A stretch of DNA of 64,000 nt from Natronorubrum tibetense GA33 (GTDB lineage Archaea > Halobacteriota > Halobacteria > Halobacteriales > Natrialbaceae), in NCBI RefSeq assembly GCF_000383975.1, contig NZ_KB913017.1, positions 2,655,527 through 2,719,526 of the forward strand, written 5' to 3'. Numbering within the stretch: position 1 is the stretch's first letter; each line of letters opens with the position of its first letter. Positions 9,217 through 17,746 of the stretch are shown here, one piece after another. The notes under the pieces are model-generated. The model was not told where the DNA came from. It worked only from the letters and a program-made list of their open reading frames with translations, and ran no database searches. Made by a program: the position numbers and the translations under genes.

Positions 9217-10828
9217 GTCAACGACGGCCCCAGACCGTCAGTCGAGGGTTCCGAGCGCGATACAGTCTCAGCGACCGATCGGCTTCGGGATCGTCGTCAC
9301 GCTCGTCGGACTGCTCGGTATCGCCGTCGGCGCAGTCGCACTCGGCCAAGCGACGCCGACCGTACTCGGCGTCGGCGTCGGTGGCGTCGTCGCCACCGGA
9401 CTGGTCGCCACGGCAGTCGCTGCGGTGTCCGACGGCCGAACTGCCCCCCGAGAACGCGACGACTTGCGGGAAGCGATCGACGACGTGACGGATCGCGCAG
9501 TCCGTCTCGAAGCGGGCGAGCACGACGTTTCGTTCACAACCGACCGAGACGACGACCTCGCGCGACTCGAGCGCTCGCTTGCATCGGTTCGCGACCGCCT
9601 TGCGCGCGGCGAACGCACGGATCGGTCGTTAACCGAACTCGAGTCGATGGTCGAATCACACGCAAAAACGACGCAATCGGTCGCCGAGGGCGACCTTACC
9701 CAGCGGTTCAGTCAGCCCGGAACCCACGACGCGGTCGACGAGTTGGCCGACAACTCAAACGCGATGCTCGCCGAGATCGAGGATACGTTCGCGACGCTGA
9801 AGTCGTTCTCCGGCGAGGCCGTCACCTACAGCCACGAACTCAACACGAGCATGGAGACGGTCCGGGCCGAGGGCGACCGCGCGAGCGAGACGCTCTCCGA
9901 CATCGTCGACACGAACCGCTCCCAGCACGAACAGCTTCGAACCGTCTCGACCGAGATGCAGACGTTCTCGACGACGATCGAGGAGATCGCCGCGACGGCT
10001 TCCGAAGTCGCGGACAGAGCCGATAGAACCGCCAGAGTCGGCTATCAAGGCGAACAGGCCGCCAGCGATGCGATCGAAGGGATGGACGTGATCGATGCGG
10101 AAACCGAACGGACCCTCGAGGAGATCGAACAACTCGAGGCCGAAGCCGAGCAGATCGACGACCTCATCGAGTCGATCAGCGACATCGCCGAGCAGACGAA
10201 CATGCTGGCGCTCAACGCCAACATCGAGGCCTCTCGATCGGCCGGTAGCGGTGATCAGGGGTTCGGTGCCGTCGCTAACGAGATTCAAACCCTCTCCGAG
10301 GAGGTCTACGACTCGGTCCAGTCGGTCGAAGACCGCCTCGAGCAGCTTCGGACGCGAGCCATTTCGGCGGCCGACGAGGTCCGAACGAGCCGCGACCGTA
10401 TCGAGGACAGCGTCGACGACGTCGAGAACGCGGCGGGCGCGCTCGAGCGGATCGCCGGCCTCGCCGAGCAGACGAACGACGGCGTCCAGGAGATCTCCGC
10501 GGCGACTCAGGAACAGGCCTCGGCGACCGAGGAGGTCGTCGCAATAGTCGAAGACGCCGCGGAGACGAGCGCCGATACCGCGACGATGTCCGCCCGGGCG
10601 TCCCGACGTGCGTCCGCGCAGGCGGACGCTCTCTCCCACGTGGCCCACAGTGCGACGGTCCTGACCGAACAGGCCGGCGAGTTGAACACCCATCTCGAGC
10701 GCTACGCGACCGAAACCGGGTACGAACTTCCCGAAGCGAGAACGACCGACGACGTCGATCCGGAGGCTGTCTCGACTGCCGACCCCTCGACGCAGACGAT
10801 CGGGGACGGCGAACCGGCCTCGCGATAG
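9209..10828 (+). CDS. Methyl-accepting chemotaxis transducer partnered with H-NOX
   Basis: A 539-residue transducer. Start ATG 9209 lies inside the H-NOX gene end (ATGTCTGA overlap) with a GGAGGG upstream. Two adjacent hydrophobic segments (about residues 24-43 and 49-72) form a hairpin with almost no external loop, so there is no extracellular sensor. HAMP-like segments follow, then a long coiled coil with the signalling hairpin IAEQTNMLALNANIEASRSA near residue 335 and QGFGAVANEIQTLSEEV. Input therefore probably comes from the cytosolic H-NOX protein. The tail after about residue 500 is low-complexity and acidic. Confidence 0.92.
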   Translation: MSESTTAPDRQSRVPSAIQSQRPIGFGIVVTLVGLLGIAVGAVALGQATPTVLGVGVGGVVATGLVATAVAAVSDGRTAPRERDDLREAIDDVTDRAVRLEAGEHDVSFTTDRDDDLARLERSLASVRDRLARGERTDRSLTELESMVESHAKTTQSVAEGDLTQRFSQPGTHDAVDELADNSNAMLAEIEDTFATLKSFSGEAVTYSHELNTSMETVRAEGDRASETLSDIVDTNRSQHEQLRTVSTEMQTFSTTIEEIAATASEVADRADRTARVGYQGEQAASDAIEGMDVIDAETERTLEEIEQLEAEAEQIDDLIESISDIAEQTNMLALNANIEASRSAGSGDQGFGAVANEIQTLSEEVYDSVQSVEDRLEQLRTRAISAADEVRTSRDRIEDSVDDVENAAGALERIAGLAEQTNDGVQEISAATQEQASATEEVVAIVEDAAETSADTATMSARASRRASAQADALSHVAHSATVLTEQAGELNTHLERYATETGYELPEARTTDDVDPEAVSTADPSTQTIGDGEPASR

Positions 10829-11011
10829 CGATTTCGACGTATCCGGATCGTCCCTTGAGTCTCGCTCTCTCGGTCACGGCTGTGTCACCTTTCGAGCCGC
10901 CACCGATTTCATCCCGACGACAGTAACTGGATGCGGTAGCGCTATTCTCCGGTGAGAACCGAAAACGGTTACGGACAACAGTCAAGTGTGTCTTGCCCAT
11001 AGCGGATGTAG

Positions 11012-11695
11012 ATGGCGTACTCGTCTAGTGTCGCGGCCGAATCCGACCTCGAGTTCACCGCCAGCGAACTCACGGGTGCGCTAGGGGATTCGGTTACGGT
11101 CCTCCCTTTGCTGGTTGCGCTGGCAGCGACGACGAGCGTCTCCCTGCCGCACGTGCTGGTCGGCTTCGGCGTCTTTCAGATCGTCTGGGGGATCTACTAC
11201 GGGATGCCGATGTCCATCGAGCCGATGAAGGCCCTGATCGGGCTCGCGATCGTCGGCTCGCTCTCGTATCCCGAACTCGCGGCGGCCGGGCTGCTTGCGG
11301 GCGGCGTCTTGCTCGCCGTGGGCAAACTGGGACTCGTCGGTCAGCTCCAGCGAGTGGTCGGCGAACCCGTGATCCGTGGCGTCCAGTTCGCCGTCGCCCT
11401 GTTGTTGCTCGAGGCGGCCGTCGGACTCTCCGCCGGAAACGTCCCGGTCGCCGTCGCCGGGTTGGCCGCCGTCGGTTGTCTGGCGCTGGTCGGCTACCGA
11501 AGCGCAAGCGTCCTGCTAATTCTCGGTCTCGGTGGGGTCGCGGCCGTTGTGACGACCGGCATTCCGACACCGCGACTGCGCGAACTCGCGCTTTTTCCCG
11601 CGGGCACGCCGACGCTCTCGGCCGGCGCACTCGAGGGAACCGTCGCCCAGTTGGAGATGACGGTGGGCAACGCCGCCATTGCGACGAAACTGTAA
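11012..11695 (+). pseudogene. Truncated duplicate of the MOT1-like sulfate/molybdate permease gene
   Basis: The 227-residue frame repeats the first 60% of the complete permease at 13480-14583. It reads through the first six or so helices (GALGDSVTVLPLLVALAATT, then GIYYGMPMSIEPMKALIGLA) but stops abruptly after VGNAAIAT, where the full copy continues ALLCGDLYD. The N-terminus is its own (MAYSSSVAAESDLEF). Alignment is ungapped over 639 bases. It lacks the second MOT1 half and is unlikely to transport anything. It marks the left border of the halocin cassette. Confidence 0.85.
11048..11686 (+). repeat. Direct repeat, left copy (permease 5' region)
   Basis: This 639-base segment matches 13516-14154 at a constant offset of 2468 bases without indels; only scattered, mostly synonymous differences are seen. 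The match starts at the CTCGAGTTCAC near the gene start and ends at GCCATTGCGACG. Confidence 0.9.
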
Positions 11696-11842
11696 TTCCC
11701 GTCTGAGAGCGGTCGTCGGGGCTCCATAGCGATGATAAGGGCTAGAATACACTAACAAATAACTACTTCGGGAGGTAAAATGTGAATAATAAATAGCAGA
11801 ATCTTTAACACTCAGTAGTATCATCATTAGAGTGCGGGTAAA
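11696..11842. promoter_or_regulatory. AT-rich promoter region of the halocin gene
   Basis: Base composition drops sharply after the truncated permease. ATAATAAATA at 11786-11795 and TCTTTAACA at 11801-11809 are candidate TATA elements before the halocin ATG at 11843. The composition suggests sequence of foreign origin. Confidence 0.4.
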
Positions 11843-12649
11843 ATGAAAGACACAAACCGGAGAACGATTCTGAAGAGCATCGGAACGATGACCGCAGCTA
11901 CCACGTTCGGAACGGGTGCCGTACATGCCTCTCAGGGTGAAGACATCGCAGCGGAAGACGTGAAAACGACGCTGGAATACGAGGAGGCACGGGCTGCTCT
12001 CGATACGGCAAATATCGATCACGACTCGCTCGAAATAGAGGACGCGACAAAGCAAACGGTCGATTCGGAAACGTGGATCGACGTTCCCGTCACTGGAAAA
12101 GGCAAACGCGTCTTCTCGTACAATAGCGACGAGCGACTTGCGGAAATCAAGGTCAACCCGAACACGCTTGTCAGAGCCCAGGCTAAGGACGAGGAGGTTT
12201 CCGTCGAGAAACTCACGATGAGTAACGGCGTCACTTCCCGTGCACTTGCAACACTGGAAGATGATGCCGATTACGAGGCGGTACTCGAGGAAGCTAACGT
12301 CGATACGGTTATGACGGACGATGCGGCCGCACACGTCGACGAGATCTCGGGGATCACGCGTGTGTTTCTTCCGGTAGCGTTTACGGACAAGAGCGAGCAA
12401 CTCCTCCTCATCGAGATAGCGGAGGACGATAGTCTGGAAGCGGTTTATGGCCTTCCCACGGAATCCGAGGTCGGAACGATGGGGATAGAATGCTGGGCGA
12501 GCTGTATCACGGTCGGTCGGTTCTGCAGAACCGTCTGTAGTCCGTGTCTTTCCGCTCCAACAAAACCGACCTGTACACCATGTGCAGTCTGTATCGGGGG
12601 CAGTGCGACTGCCTGTGCAGTTGGCTGCGGTATCAGTCAGTTCTGGTGA
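11843..12649 (+). CDS. Halocin C8-like bacteriocin precursor
   Basis: A 268-residue secreted antimicrobial precursor. Residues 1-30 are a twin-arginine signal (NRRTILKSIG, then a hydrophobic stretch ending AVHAS). Residues about 35-210 are an acidic alpha/beta propeptide; in halocin C8 the matching part is the immunity protein HalI. Residues about 213-268 form a compact cysteine-rich domain with ten cysteines (217, 221, 228, 232, 235, 244, 247, 250, 258, 262), the number found in mature halocin C8. Cleavage just before GIECWASC is likely but not visible. The gene lies between two permease copies and precedes a small membrane protein that could be a partner. Confidence 0.85.
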   Translation: MKDTNRRTILKSIGTMTAATTFGTGAVHASQGEDIAAEDVKTTLEYEEARAALDTANIDHDSLEIEDATKQTVDSETWIDVPVTGKGKRVFSYNSDERLAEIKVNPNTLVRAQAKDEEVSVEKLTMSNGVTSRALATLEDDADYEAVLEEANVDTVMTDDAAAHVDEISGITRVFLPVAFTDKSEQLLLIEIAEDDSLEAVYGLPTESEVGTMGIECWASCITVGRFCRTVCSPCLSAPTKPTCTPCAVCIGGSATACAVGCGISQFW

Positions 12650-12871
12650 CCACATCACCTGAACACAGTCAGCAGTGTCCAGGAGTGAACGGCCAACGAC
12701 GGGCGAGTACCGGCCAACCACTGGACACCCGACAGTCCGGCAAACAAAGCGAGCGTGAAGTAATAACAGAAGGGGTCGCTTACATCGCTTGTTTTAGAAA
12801 AATTCCCCTGGGCGACCCTATTATTAAGTAAAATTCGTGTGTTTTATTATCCCAGAGTTGGAAATCAGTAT
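12650..12871. other. Gap between the halocin and membrane-protein genes
   Basis: About 220 bases with no gene. The last part is AT-rich; TATTATTAAGTAAAATTC at about 12818-12835 is a plausible separate promoter for the membrane protein, so the two genes need not be one operon. Confidence 0.35.
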
Positions 12872-13324
12872 ATGATGGAAGAGTATCCGTCACTGGTAGA
12901 CATCGCTCTTGGGACGGCAATCGTTATTGTCTGCATGCTCGTTCCGGCGATCGCGTTCGTCCTCAACATCTCTTCGCTGTTCGTCGGCATCTTTTTGACG
13001 ATAATTCCGATTTTCGGAATGGCTGCAGGTGGCTGGTATACGGCACGCCGATCGAACGGCGGTACGAAAGCGGGTGCCACCGCGGGTATCGTACCGGGAG
13101 CGTACATCCTCGTGTACGTCAGTTATATCACACTCACCGAGGACGTTGGGACGGTCCTTGCCACAGAGTTGGAGTTCGATCCCGAGGGACAACTCGTACC
13201 CCCGTCGGTTTTGTTCGTCGCGTTTGGCGCATTTCTCGTCCTGTACGTCATCGGTCTAGCAGCGTTCGGCGGCTTCATCGCTCGGTACGTTCCGCTAACG
13301 ACGATTCGAAAACGGATTCTGTGA
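12872..13324 (+). CDS. Small four-helix membrane protein (DUF5518-like)
   Basis: A 150-residue membrane protein with four hydrophobic segments (about residues 11-30, 33-57, 73-90 and 113-138). The middle carries GMAAGGWYTARRSNGGTKAG followed by ATAGIVPGAYILVYVSYI, resembling the glycine-rich repeat of haloarchaeal DUF5518 proteins. Two adjacent ATGs (12872, 12875) are possible starts. It sits between the halocin gene and the complete permease in AT-rich surroundings, so a role in halocin self-protection or export is an attractive but unproven idea. Confidence 0.7.
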   Translation: MMEEYPSLVDIALGTAIVIVCMLVPAIAFVLNISSLFVGIFLTIIPIFGMAAGGWYTARRSNGGTKAGATAGIVPGAYILVYVSYITLTEDVGTVLATELEFDPEGQLVPPSVLFVAFGAFLVLYVIGLAAFGGFIARYVPLTTIRKRIL

Positions 13325-13479
13325 GACAAAGTCGGTACGGACACTATCCGACGTCGTACGGAACCAACGGCTTTCACCGTATTCAGAACGAAAATGTATA
13401 TGATTACGCTAGCCGATCGCTGGAACGGGTTATAGTTACGGGAAACAGTGAAAGGATTTCGGCTGTAAATCAGGAGCAC
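13325..13479. other. Promoter region of the complete permease gene
   Basis: About 155 AT-richer bases with no gene. GGTTATAGTTAC around 13427-13438 is a TATA-like element, and CAGGAGCAC precedes the permease ATG at 13480. Confidence 0.35.
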
Positions 13480-14583
13480 ATGGATTATTCGCGAGGTATC
13501 GGGACGCAATCGAAACTCGAGTTCACTGCCAACGAACTCACGGGTGCGCTAGGAGATTCGGTTACGGTCCTCCCCCTGCTGGTTGCGCTGGCAGCGACGA
13601 CGAGCGTCTCCCTGCCGCACGTGCTGGTCGGCTTCGGCGTCTTTCAGATCGTCTGGGGGATCTACTACGGGATGCCGATGTCCATCGAGCCGATGAAGGC
13701 CCTGATCGGGCTCGCGATCGTCGGCTCGCTCTCGTATCCCGAACTTGCCGCGGCCGGGCTCCTCGCGGGCGGCGTGTTGCTCGCCGTGGGAAAGCTGGGA
13801 CTCGTCGGCCAACTCCAGCGGGTGGTCGGCGAACCCGTGATCCGCGGCGTTCAGTTCGCCGTCGCCTTGCTGTTGCTCGAGGCGGCTGTCGGACTCTCAG
13901 CAGGAAACGTCCCGGTCGCTGTCGCCGGATTGGCCGTCGTCGGCTGTCTGGCGCTGGTCGGCTATCGGGCCGCGAGCGTCCTGCTCATTCTCGGTCTCGG
14001 CGGGGCCGCGGCCGTCGCAACGACGGGGATGCCGACACCGCGACTGCCCGAACTCGCGCTCTTTCCCGCGGGGACGCCAACGCTCTCGGCCGGCGCACTC
14101 GAGGGAACCGTCGCCCAGTTGGGGATGACGGTCGGCAACGCCGCCATCGCGACGGCCCTGCTCTGTGGCGATCTCTACGATCGGGATGTCTCGCCCGACG
14201 CGCTCTCGCGGAGCATGGGCGCGACCTGTCTCGCCGCGATTCCGATCGGCGGCGTCCCGATGTGTCACGGCAGCGGCGGGCTCGCGGGGAAGTACGCCTT
14301 CGGCGCTCGCACCGGGGGTGCGAACGTCATCCTCGGGGTTGGCTACCTCGCGCTCGCGCTGGTGGCCACCGGCGCACTGCTGGCAGCGTTCCCGGTTGCT
14401 GTCTTGGGCGTCTTGCTCGTCGTGGTCTCTCTCGAGTTGGCTCGAGCGGCGTTCGAACCGGTCGCCGGTCATCGGTCCCTGGCGATCGTCATCGGCGTCG
14501 GTTCGCTCGGACTCGCGGTGAACGTCGGTGTAGCGTTCGTACTCGGGGCCATCGCGTTCTGGGTGCTCTCGAGTCGAGCGTGA
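13480..14583 (+). CDS. MOT1-like sulfate/molybdate permease
   Basis: A 367-residue polytopic transporter of the MOT1-like (MFS_MOT1) family, predicted to import molybdate or sulfate. Both halves are present: the first has GALGDSVTVLPLLVALAATT and GMPMSIEPMKALIGLA; the second has GVPMCHGSGGLAGKYAFGAR and TGGANVILGVGYLALAL, the matching signature motif. I chose ATG 13480 (MDYSRGIGTQ), preceded by CAGGAG; the open frame upstream of it has no protein-like features. The first 60% is duplicated at 11012-11695. The divergent N-terminus compared with the duplicate shows where the recombination joint lies. Confidence 0.9.
   Translation: MDYSRGIGTQSKLEFTANELTGALGDSVTVLPLLVALAATTSVSLPHVLVGFGVFQIVWGIYYGMPMSIEPMKALIGLAIVGSLSYPELAAAGLLAGGVLLAVGKLGLVGQLQRVVGEPVIRGVQFAVALLLLEAAVGLSAGNVPVAVAGLAVVGCLALVGYRAASVLLILGLGGAAAVATTGMPTPRLPELALFPAGTPTLSAGALEGTVAQLGMTVGNAAIATALLCGDLYDRDVSPDALSRSMGATCLAAIPIGGVPMCHGSGGLAGKYAFGARTGGANVILGVGYLALALVATGALLAAFPVAVLGVLLVVVSLELARAAFEPVAGHRSLAIVIGVGSLGLAVNVGVAFVLGAIAFWVLSSRA
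13516..14154 (+). repeat. Direct repeat, right copy (permease 5' region)
   Basis: Right partner of 11048-11686. The two copies bracket 1829 bases holding the halocin and membrane-protein genes. Amino-acid differences between copies are few (for example GIPTPRLREL against GMPTPRLPEL). Confidence 0.9.
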
Positions 14584-14699
14584 CGAACTGGTGGTATGCG
14601 TTGCAACAAGAGTGGATTCGTTCTGGATCAATAGCGGGCACGTTGGTCCTTCGAAACGATCAGATCACGTGCGGTGCGCGCGCTAAGCCGCGGCGAACG

Positions 14700-14842
14700 G
14701 ACAGTGAGACGCGGCCCGAAAGCGTGCGAGGTCGTCGCGAGTGCGACGAGCGACGGCTTGGAAGTCGCGAAGCGTCTTCCAGTGGATGAGCGAATGAAAT
14801 GAGTGAATCGGCTGGGGAGGACGTCAATATCATTGTTGCCAG
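14700..14842 (-). repeat. Dispersed intergenic repeat, copy A
   Basis: On the reverse strand this reads GACGTCCTCCCCAGCCGATT, then CGCTCATCCACTGGAAGACG, a short inverted repeat around GCGTCTTCC/GGAAGACGC, then CGACGACCTCGCACGC. The same order of blocks recurs at 35397-35592 and 47731-47870. No protein is encoded. It follows the permease gene and may be the relic of a small mobile element. Confidence 0.7.
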
Positions 14843-14988
14843 CGAGAGCAGACCCTCGTTTTTATCGAATTACAACGGAGAACTCGACGAAAATGCGGAG
14901 AGACGCCAGAAGCACTCTTTAGCGCTCGAATCGCGCTCTGGGTGACGAATCCGTCGTAACTGGTTCCACTGGGATACACCAATAATTG

Positions 14989-14997
14989 CTATACTAA
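14989..14997 (+). promoter_or_regulatory. TATA box of the small-protein/PIN-like pair
   Basis: CTATACTAA lies in an AT-rich stretch 57-65 bases before ATG 15054. With archaeal spacing it would give a leader of roughly 35 bases. The remaining gap sequence from 14843 has no recognisable gene. Confidence 0.4.
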
Positions 14998-15053
14998 ACT
15001 CCGCGCAGCCGAGAGACACGCCGCTTTTCTCCCCGGACTGCGAAGCACCGCCG

Positions 15054-15182
15054 ATGACAGCGACCTGGGCCGAACTGTTTGACCGCGGCGGGGAGTACGA
15101 CGTCACGCTCGAAGACGTGCGGACGGCGGCCGACGATCTTGCGGCTCCGTCAGCGACCGAGGAGGCATCTGAGGATGCCTGA
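15054..15182 (+). CDS. Small acidic helical protein (42 aa) coupled to a PIN-like protein
   Basis: A 42-residue frame, MTATWAELFDRGGEYDVTLE continuing to an alanine/glutamate-rich end. It is supported by position: its stop overlaps the start of the next gene by eight bases (ATGCCTGA), and a TATA element lies upstream. Composition is typical for the organism. I do not recognise a family; the form VTLEDVRTAADDL suggests a short amphipathic helix. It could be an antitoxin-like or adaptor partner of the following protein. Confidence 0.55.
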   Translation: MTATWAELFDRGGEYDVTLEDVRTAADDLAAPSATEEASEDA

Positions 15183-15648
15183 GCGTCCCGACTCCGCACG
15201 CGTCGTCGCGGACGCAGACGTACTCGCGGCCGACCTGCTCGTCGGCGGCGACGCGCGCGAGGCCCTCGATCACGTCCGAAGCCACTCGTGGGTCGACCTC
15301 GTCGCGAGCGATCCGCTGCTCGAGCGAACGGAGCGCCTCGTGTCCGATCTCGCCGATTCGGACCTCGCGGCCGACCATCGAGAGCGCCTCGAGGCCGAGC
15401 GAGTCGCCGTCGAGCACCCCGCGGACGACCATCCAGCGCTCGCCTCGGCGTACCGCGGGGCGGCGGCACACCTGCTCTCCTACGACGAGAACCTCGGATC
15501 CCCACAGGCTGGGCTCTCCCTGCAGTCTCGCGTCTCGGTGAGCGTCCGTCCGCCGGACGCTTTTGCCCGACTGTTCGACCCCGAGAGCCTTTACGAGGCC
15601 GTCGAAGGGGGAACGTATCCGGGCCCGGATCGGGACCCACGGGAGTGA
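15175..15648 (+). CDS. PIN-like haloarchaeal protein (DUF7384-type)
   Basis: A 157-residue cytoplasmic protein. The N-terminus ARVVADADVLAADLLVGGDA has the strand-plus-aspartate pattern of PIN-like nucleases, followed by REALDHVRSHSW and LVASDPLLE. A further acidic stretch (VEHPADDHPALASAYRGAAA) could complete the site, but the full set of catalytic acids is not obvious. Start ATG 15175 overlaps the small upstream gene. Function is unproven; RNase, toxin or degenerate binding protein are all possible. Confidence 0.7.
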   Translation: MPERPDSARVVADADVLAADLLVGGDAREALDHVRSHSWVDLVASDPLLERTERLVSDLADSDLAADHRERLEAERVAVEHPADDHPALASAYRGAAAHLLSYDENLGSPQAGLSLQSRVSVSVRPPDAFARLFDPESLYEAVEGGTYPGPDRDPRE

Positions 15649-15735
15649 GCCGACGGCTGGGAGCGGTGTCGCGACGGCTCACCCGCCTCTCGAGTCGGGA
15701 CGCTTATTCTGCTACAGCCGAGAGTGTGGAGGGGC

Positions 15736-16857
15736 ATGAACGATCTACGCACCGGGTTAAGTTACGGGGACGTGCTCCTCGTTCCGAACCGCTCGCCAGT
15801 TGATAGCCGGAGCAACGTCGACCTCTCGACGGCTTTCACGCCGTCGATCGAACTGGAGACGCCCCTCGTCTCCGCCGCGATGGACACCGTCACGGAGGCC
15901 GAACTGGCGATCGAACTCTCGCGAGCCGGCGGGTTCGGCGTCCTCCACCGGTTTCTCACGGCCGCGGAGCAGGCCGAGCAGATCGAGCGGGTCCATGATA
16001 GCGGTGAACGGGTAGGTGCTGCAGTCGGAATCGACGAGGACTACGTCGGGCGCTGTGCCCAGCTCGTCGACGCCGGCGTCGACGCCCTCGTCGTCGACGT
16101 GGCCCACGGCCACCTCGAGCGCACGCTCGAGGCCGTCGAGACCCTCCGGGCGGCGTTTCCGGAGACCGATCTCGTCGCCGGCAACGTCGCGACCCCCGCG
16201 GGCGTCGAGGATCTCGCGGCTGTCGGTGCCGACTGCGTGAAGGTCGGTATCGGTCCGGGCTCGCACTGTACCACGCGGAAAGTCGCCGGAACCGGCGTCC
16301 CGCAGTTGACCGCGATCGACGACTGTGCGGAGGCGGCCGAGGACCTGGACGTCACTGTCTGTGCGGACGGCGGCATTCGCACGTCCGGCGACGCGGTGAA
16401 GGCGTTGATGGCGGGGGCGGACACCGTCATGATGGGGAGTCTCTTCGCCGGGACCGAGGAGGCACCCGGTGCAGTGGTCGAAGTCGACGGAACGCGGTAC
16501 AAACGCTCCCGAGGGATGGCGACCACGACCGCCGCAGAAAAGCGCGACGACAAGGAAAACAACGTTCGCGCCGACGAGGGCGTCGAGGCCCTGACGCCGT
16601 ACAAGGGACCGGTCGCCGACATCGTTGCGGAGTTCTGTGCCGGCATCCAGTCCGGACTCTCCTACTGCGGCGGCCACACGATCCCCGAGGCCCGCGAGAA
16701 GGCCGAGTTCATCCGGGTCGCTCCCAGCGCGAAAGAACGCGAGGGCTACCACGCGGACCACGACTGGGAGGGCGTCAGCGTCGATAGCAAATCGATGGCC
16801 GGGGGCGACCCGACGACCGACGAGGCGGTAAACGCCACCACCGAAGGCGACGACTGA
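15736..16857 (+). CDS. IMP dehydrogenase/GMP reductase family enzyme without CBS domains
   Basis: A 373-residue purine-nucleotide TIM-barrel enzyme. [10 protein letters not shown] at the N-terminus, [13 protein letters not shown], and the catalytic loop [10 protein letters not shown] with Cys178 are clear. The CBS pair of ordinary IMPDH is absent, giving the size of a GMP reductase, and the end [20 protein letters not shown] also resembles GMP reductases. It therefore either reduces GMP to IMP or is a CBS-less IMPDH. The start is ATG 15736 after a GGAGGGG ribosome site. The C-terminal 40 residues are a polar, poorly conserved tail. Confidence 0.85.
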   Translation: MNDLRTGLSYGDVLLVPNRSPVDSRSNVDLSTAFTPSIELETPLVSAAMDTVTEAELAIELSRAGGFGVLHRFLTAAEQAEQIERVHDSGERVGAAVGIDEDYVGRCAQLVDAGVDALVVDVAHGHLERTLEAVETLRAAFPETDLVAGNVATPAGVEDLAAVGADCVKVGIGPGSHCTTRKVAGTGVPQLTAIDDCAEAAEDLDVTVCADGGIRTSGDAVKALMAGADTVMMGSLFAGTEEAPGAVVEVDGTRYKRSRGMATTTAAEKRDDKENNVRADEGVEALTPYKGPVADIVAEFCAGIQSGLSYCGGHTIPEAREKAEFIRVAPSAKEREGYHADHDWEGVSVDSKSMAGGDPTTDEAVNATTEGDD

Positions 16858-16932
16858 CCTCTCGTCCGGTTCGAACGGCTCCCGCTGTCGATACGGCGTA
16901 CGGCATCGGACGGCTGATCACGATGGCGTGTC

Positions 16933-17703
16933 TCAGGCGGGTTTTCTGGCTTCGACTCGCGCCGAGACGATCGGCAGGTCGTCGGTCCACTCGCCCTCGA
17001 CGGTGATCGAGCGATCGACGAACCCCGCGTCGGCAAGCCACGTTTCCAGTTCGTCGATCGTCGCGGCACCGCCGACGCAGGCGTCGACGGCGTCGGGATC
17101 GTCCCGGATTTCGTCGGGCAACGGTTCGGTCGCGACGAGGTCCGAAATCGCGAGCGTGCCGCCGGGTCGCAGAACGCGGTCGGCCTCCGCGAGCACCTGC
17201 TGCTTATCGGGGGAGAGGTTGACGACGCAGTTCGAGATGATCGTATCGACGCTGGAATCGGCGAGGGGCAACTGTTCGATCTCGCCGAGTCGGAATTCGA
17301 TGTTCTCGTGATCGCTATCGGCCGCGTTCTTGCGAGCGCGCTCGAGCATCTCCGGAGTCATATCGACGCCGATAACGCGACCTTCGGGGCCGACCTCGCG
17401 GGCCGCCAGGAAGCAGTCGAAGCCGCCGCCGGAGCCGAGGTCGAGCACGGTCTCGCCGGCCTCGAGATTCGAAATCGCGACCGGGTTGCCACAGCCGAGT
17501 CCGAGGTTCGACTCGTCGGGAACGGACTCGAGGTCGTCGGCGTCGTAGCCGAGCGAGAGCGTGCGATCCGGATCGGCCGCTATCTCGGCGTCGGAGCTCT
17601 CACAACAGCCGTCGCCGGTCGCTGCGATGTCGCCGTACGTCTCGCGGACGTGCGTTCGCTGGTCGGTCGTCGCGTCGTCGTCGGGTGTTTCGTTCGTCGT
17701 CAT
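16933..17703 (-). CDS. arsM: Arsenite S-adenosylmethionine methyltransferase
   Basis: A 256-residue class I methyltransferase that methylates arsenite for detoxification. The SAM-binding motif is [15 protein letters not shown] (residues 87-101), preceded by [16 protein letters not shown] and followed by [14 protein letters not shown], the characteristic ArsM order. Cys33/34, Cys71, Cys159 ([12 protein letters not shown]) and Cys209 are candidates for arsenic binding; the 159-209 spacing equals that of the conserved pair in characterised ArsM. It starts with ATG 17703, 43 bases after the arsR stop, so the two genes probably form an operon. Confidence 0.93.
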   Translation of the reverse strand: MTTNETPDDDATTDQRTHVRETYGDIAATGDGCCESSDAEIAADPDRTLSLGYDADDLESVPDESNLGLGCGNPVAISNLEAGETVLDLGSGGGFDCFLAAREVGPEGRVIGVDMTPEMLERARKNAADSDHENIEFRLGEIEQLPLADSSVDTIISNCVVNLSPDKQQVLAEADRVLRPGGTLAISDLVATEPLPDEIRDDPDAVDACVGGAATIDELETWLADAGFVDRSITVEGEWTDDLPIVSARVEARKPA

Positions 17704-17746
17704 TGGTGGTGTTTGGTGGTGTACAGGTCGGAAGGTACTATCGCGA

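Noticed and set aside
11771-11785. GGAGGT followed by ATG-TGA before the halocin gene, a possible start-stop regulatory element
   Set aside because: The spacing of three bases is too short for translation initiation and nothing else supports it.
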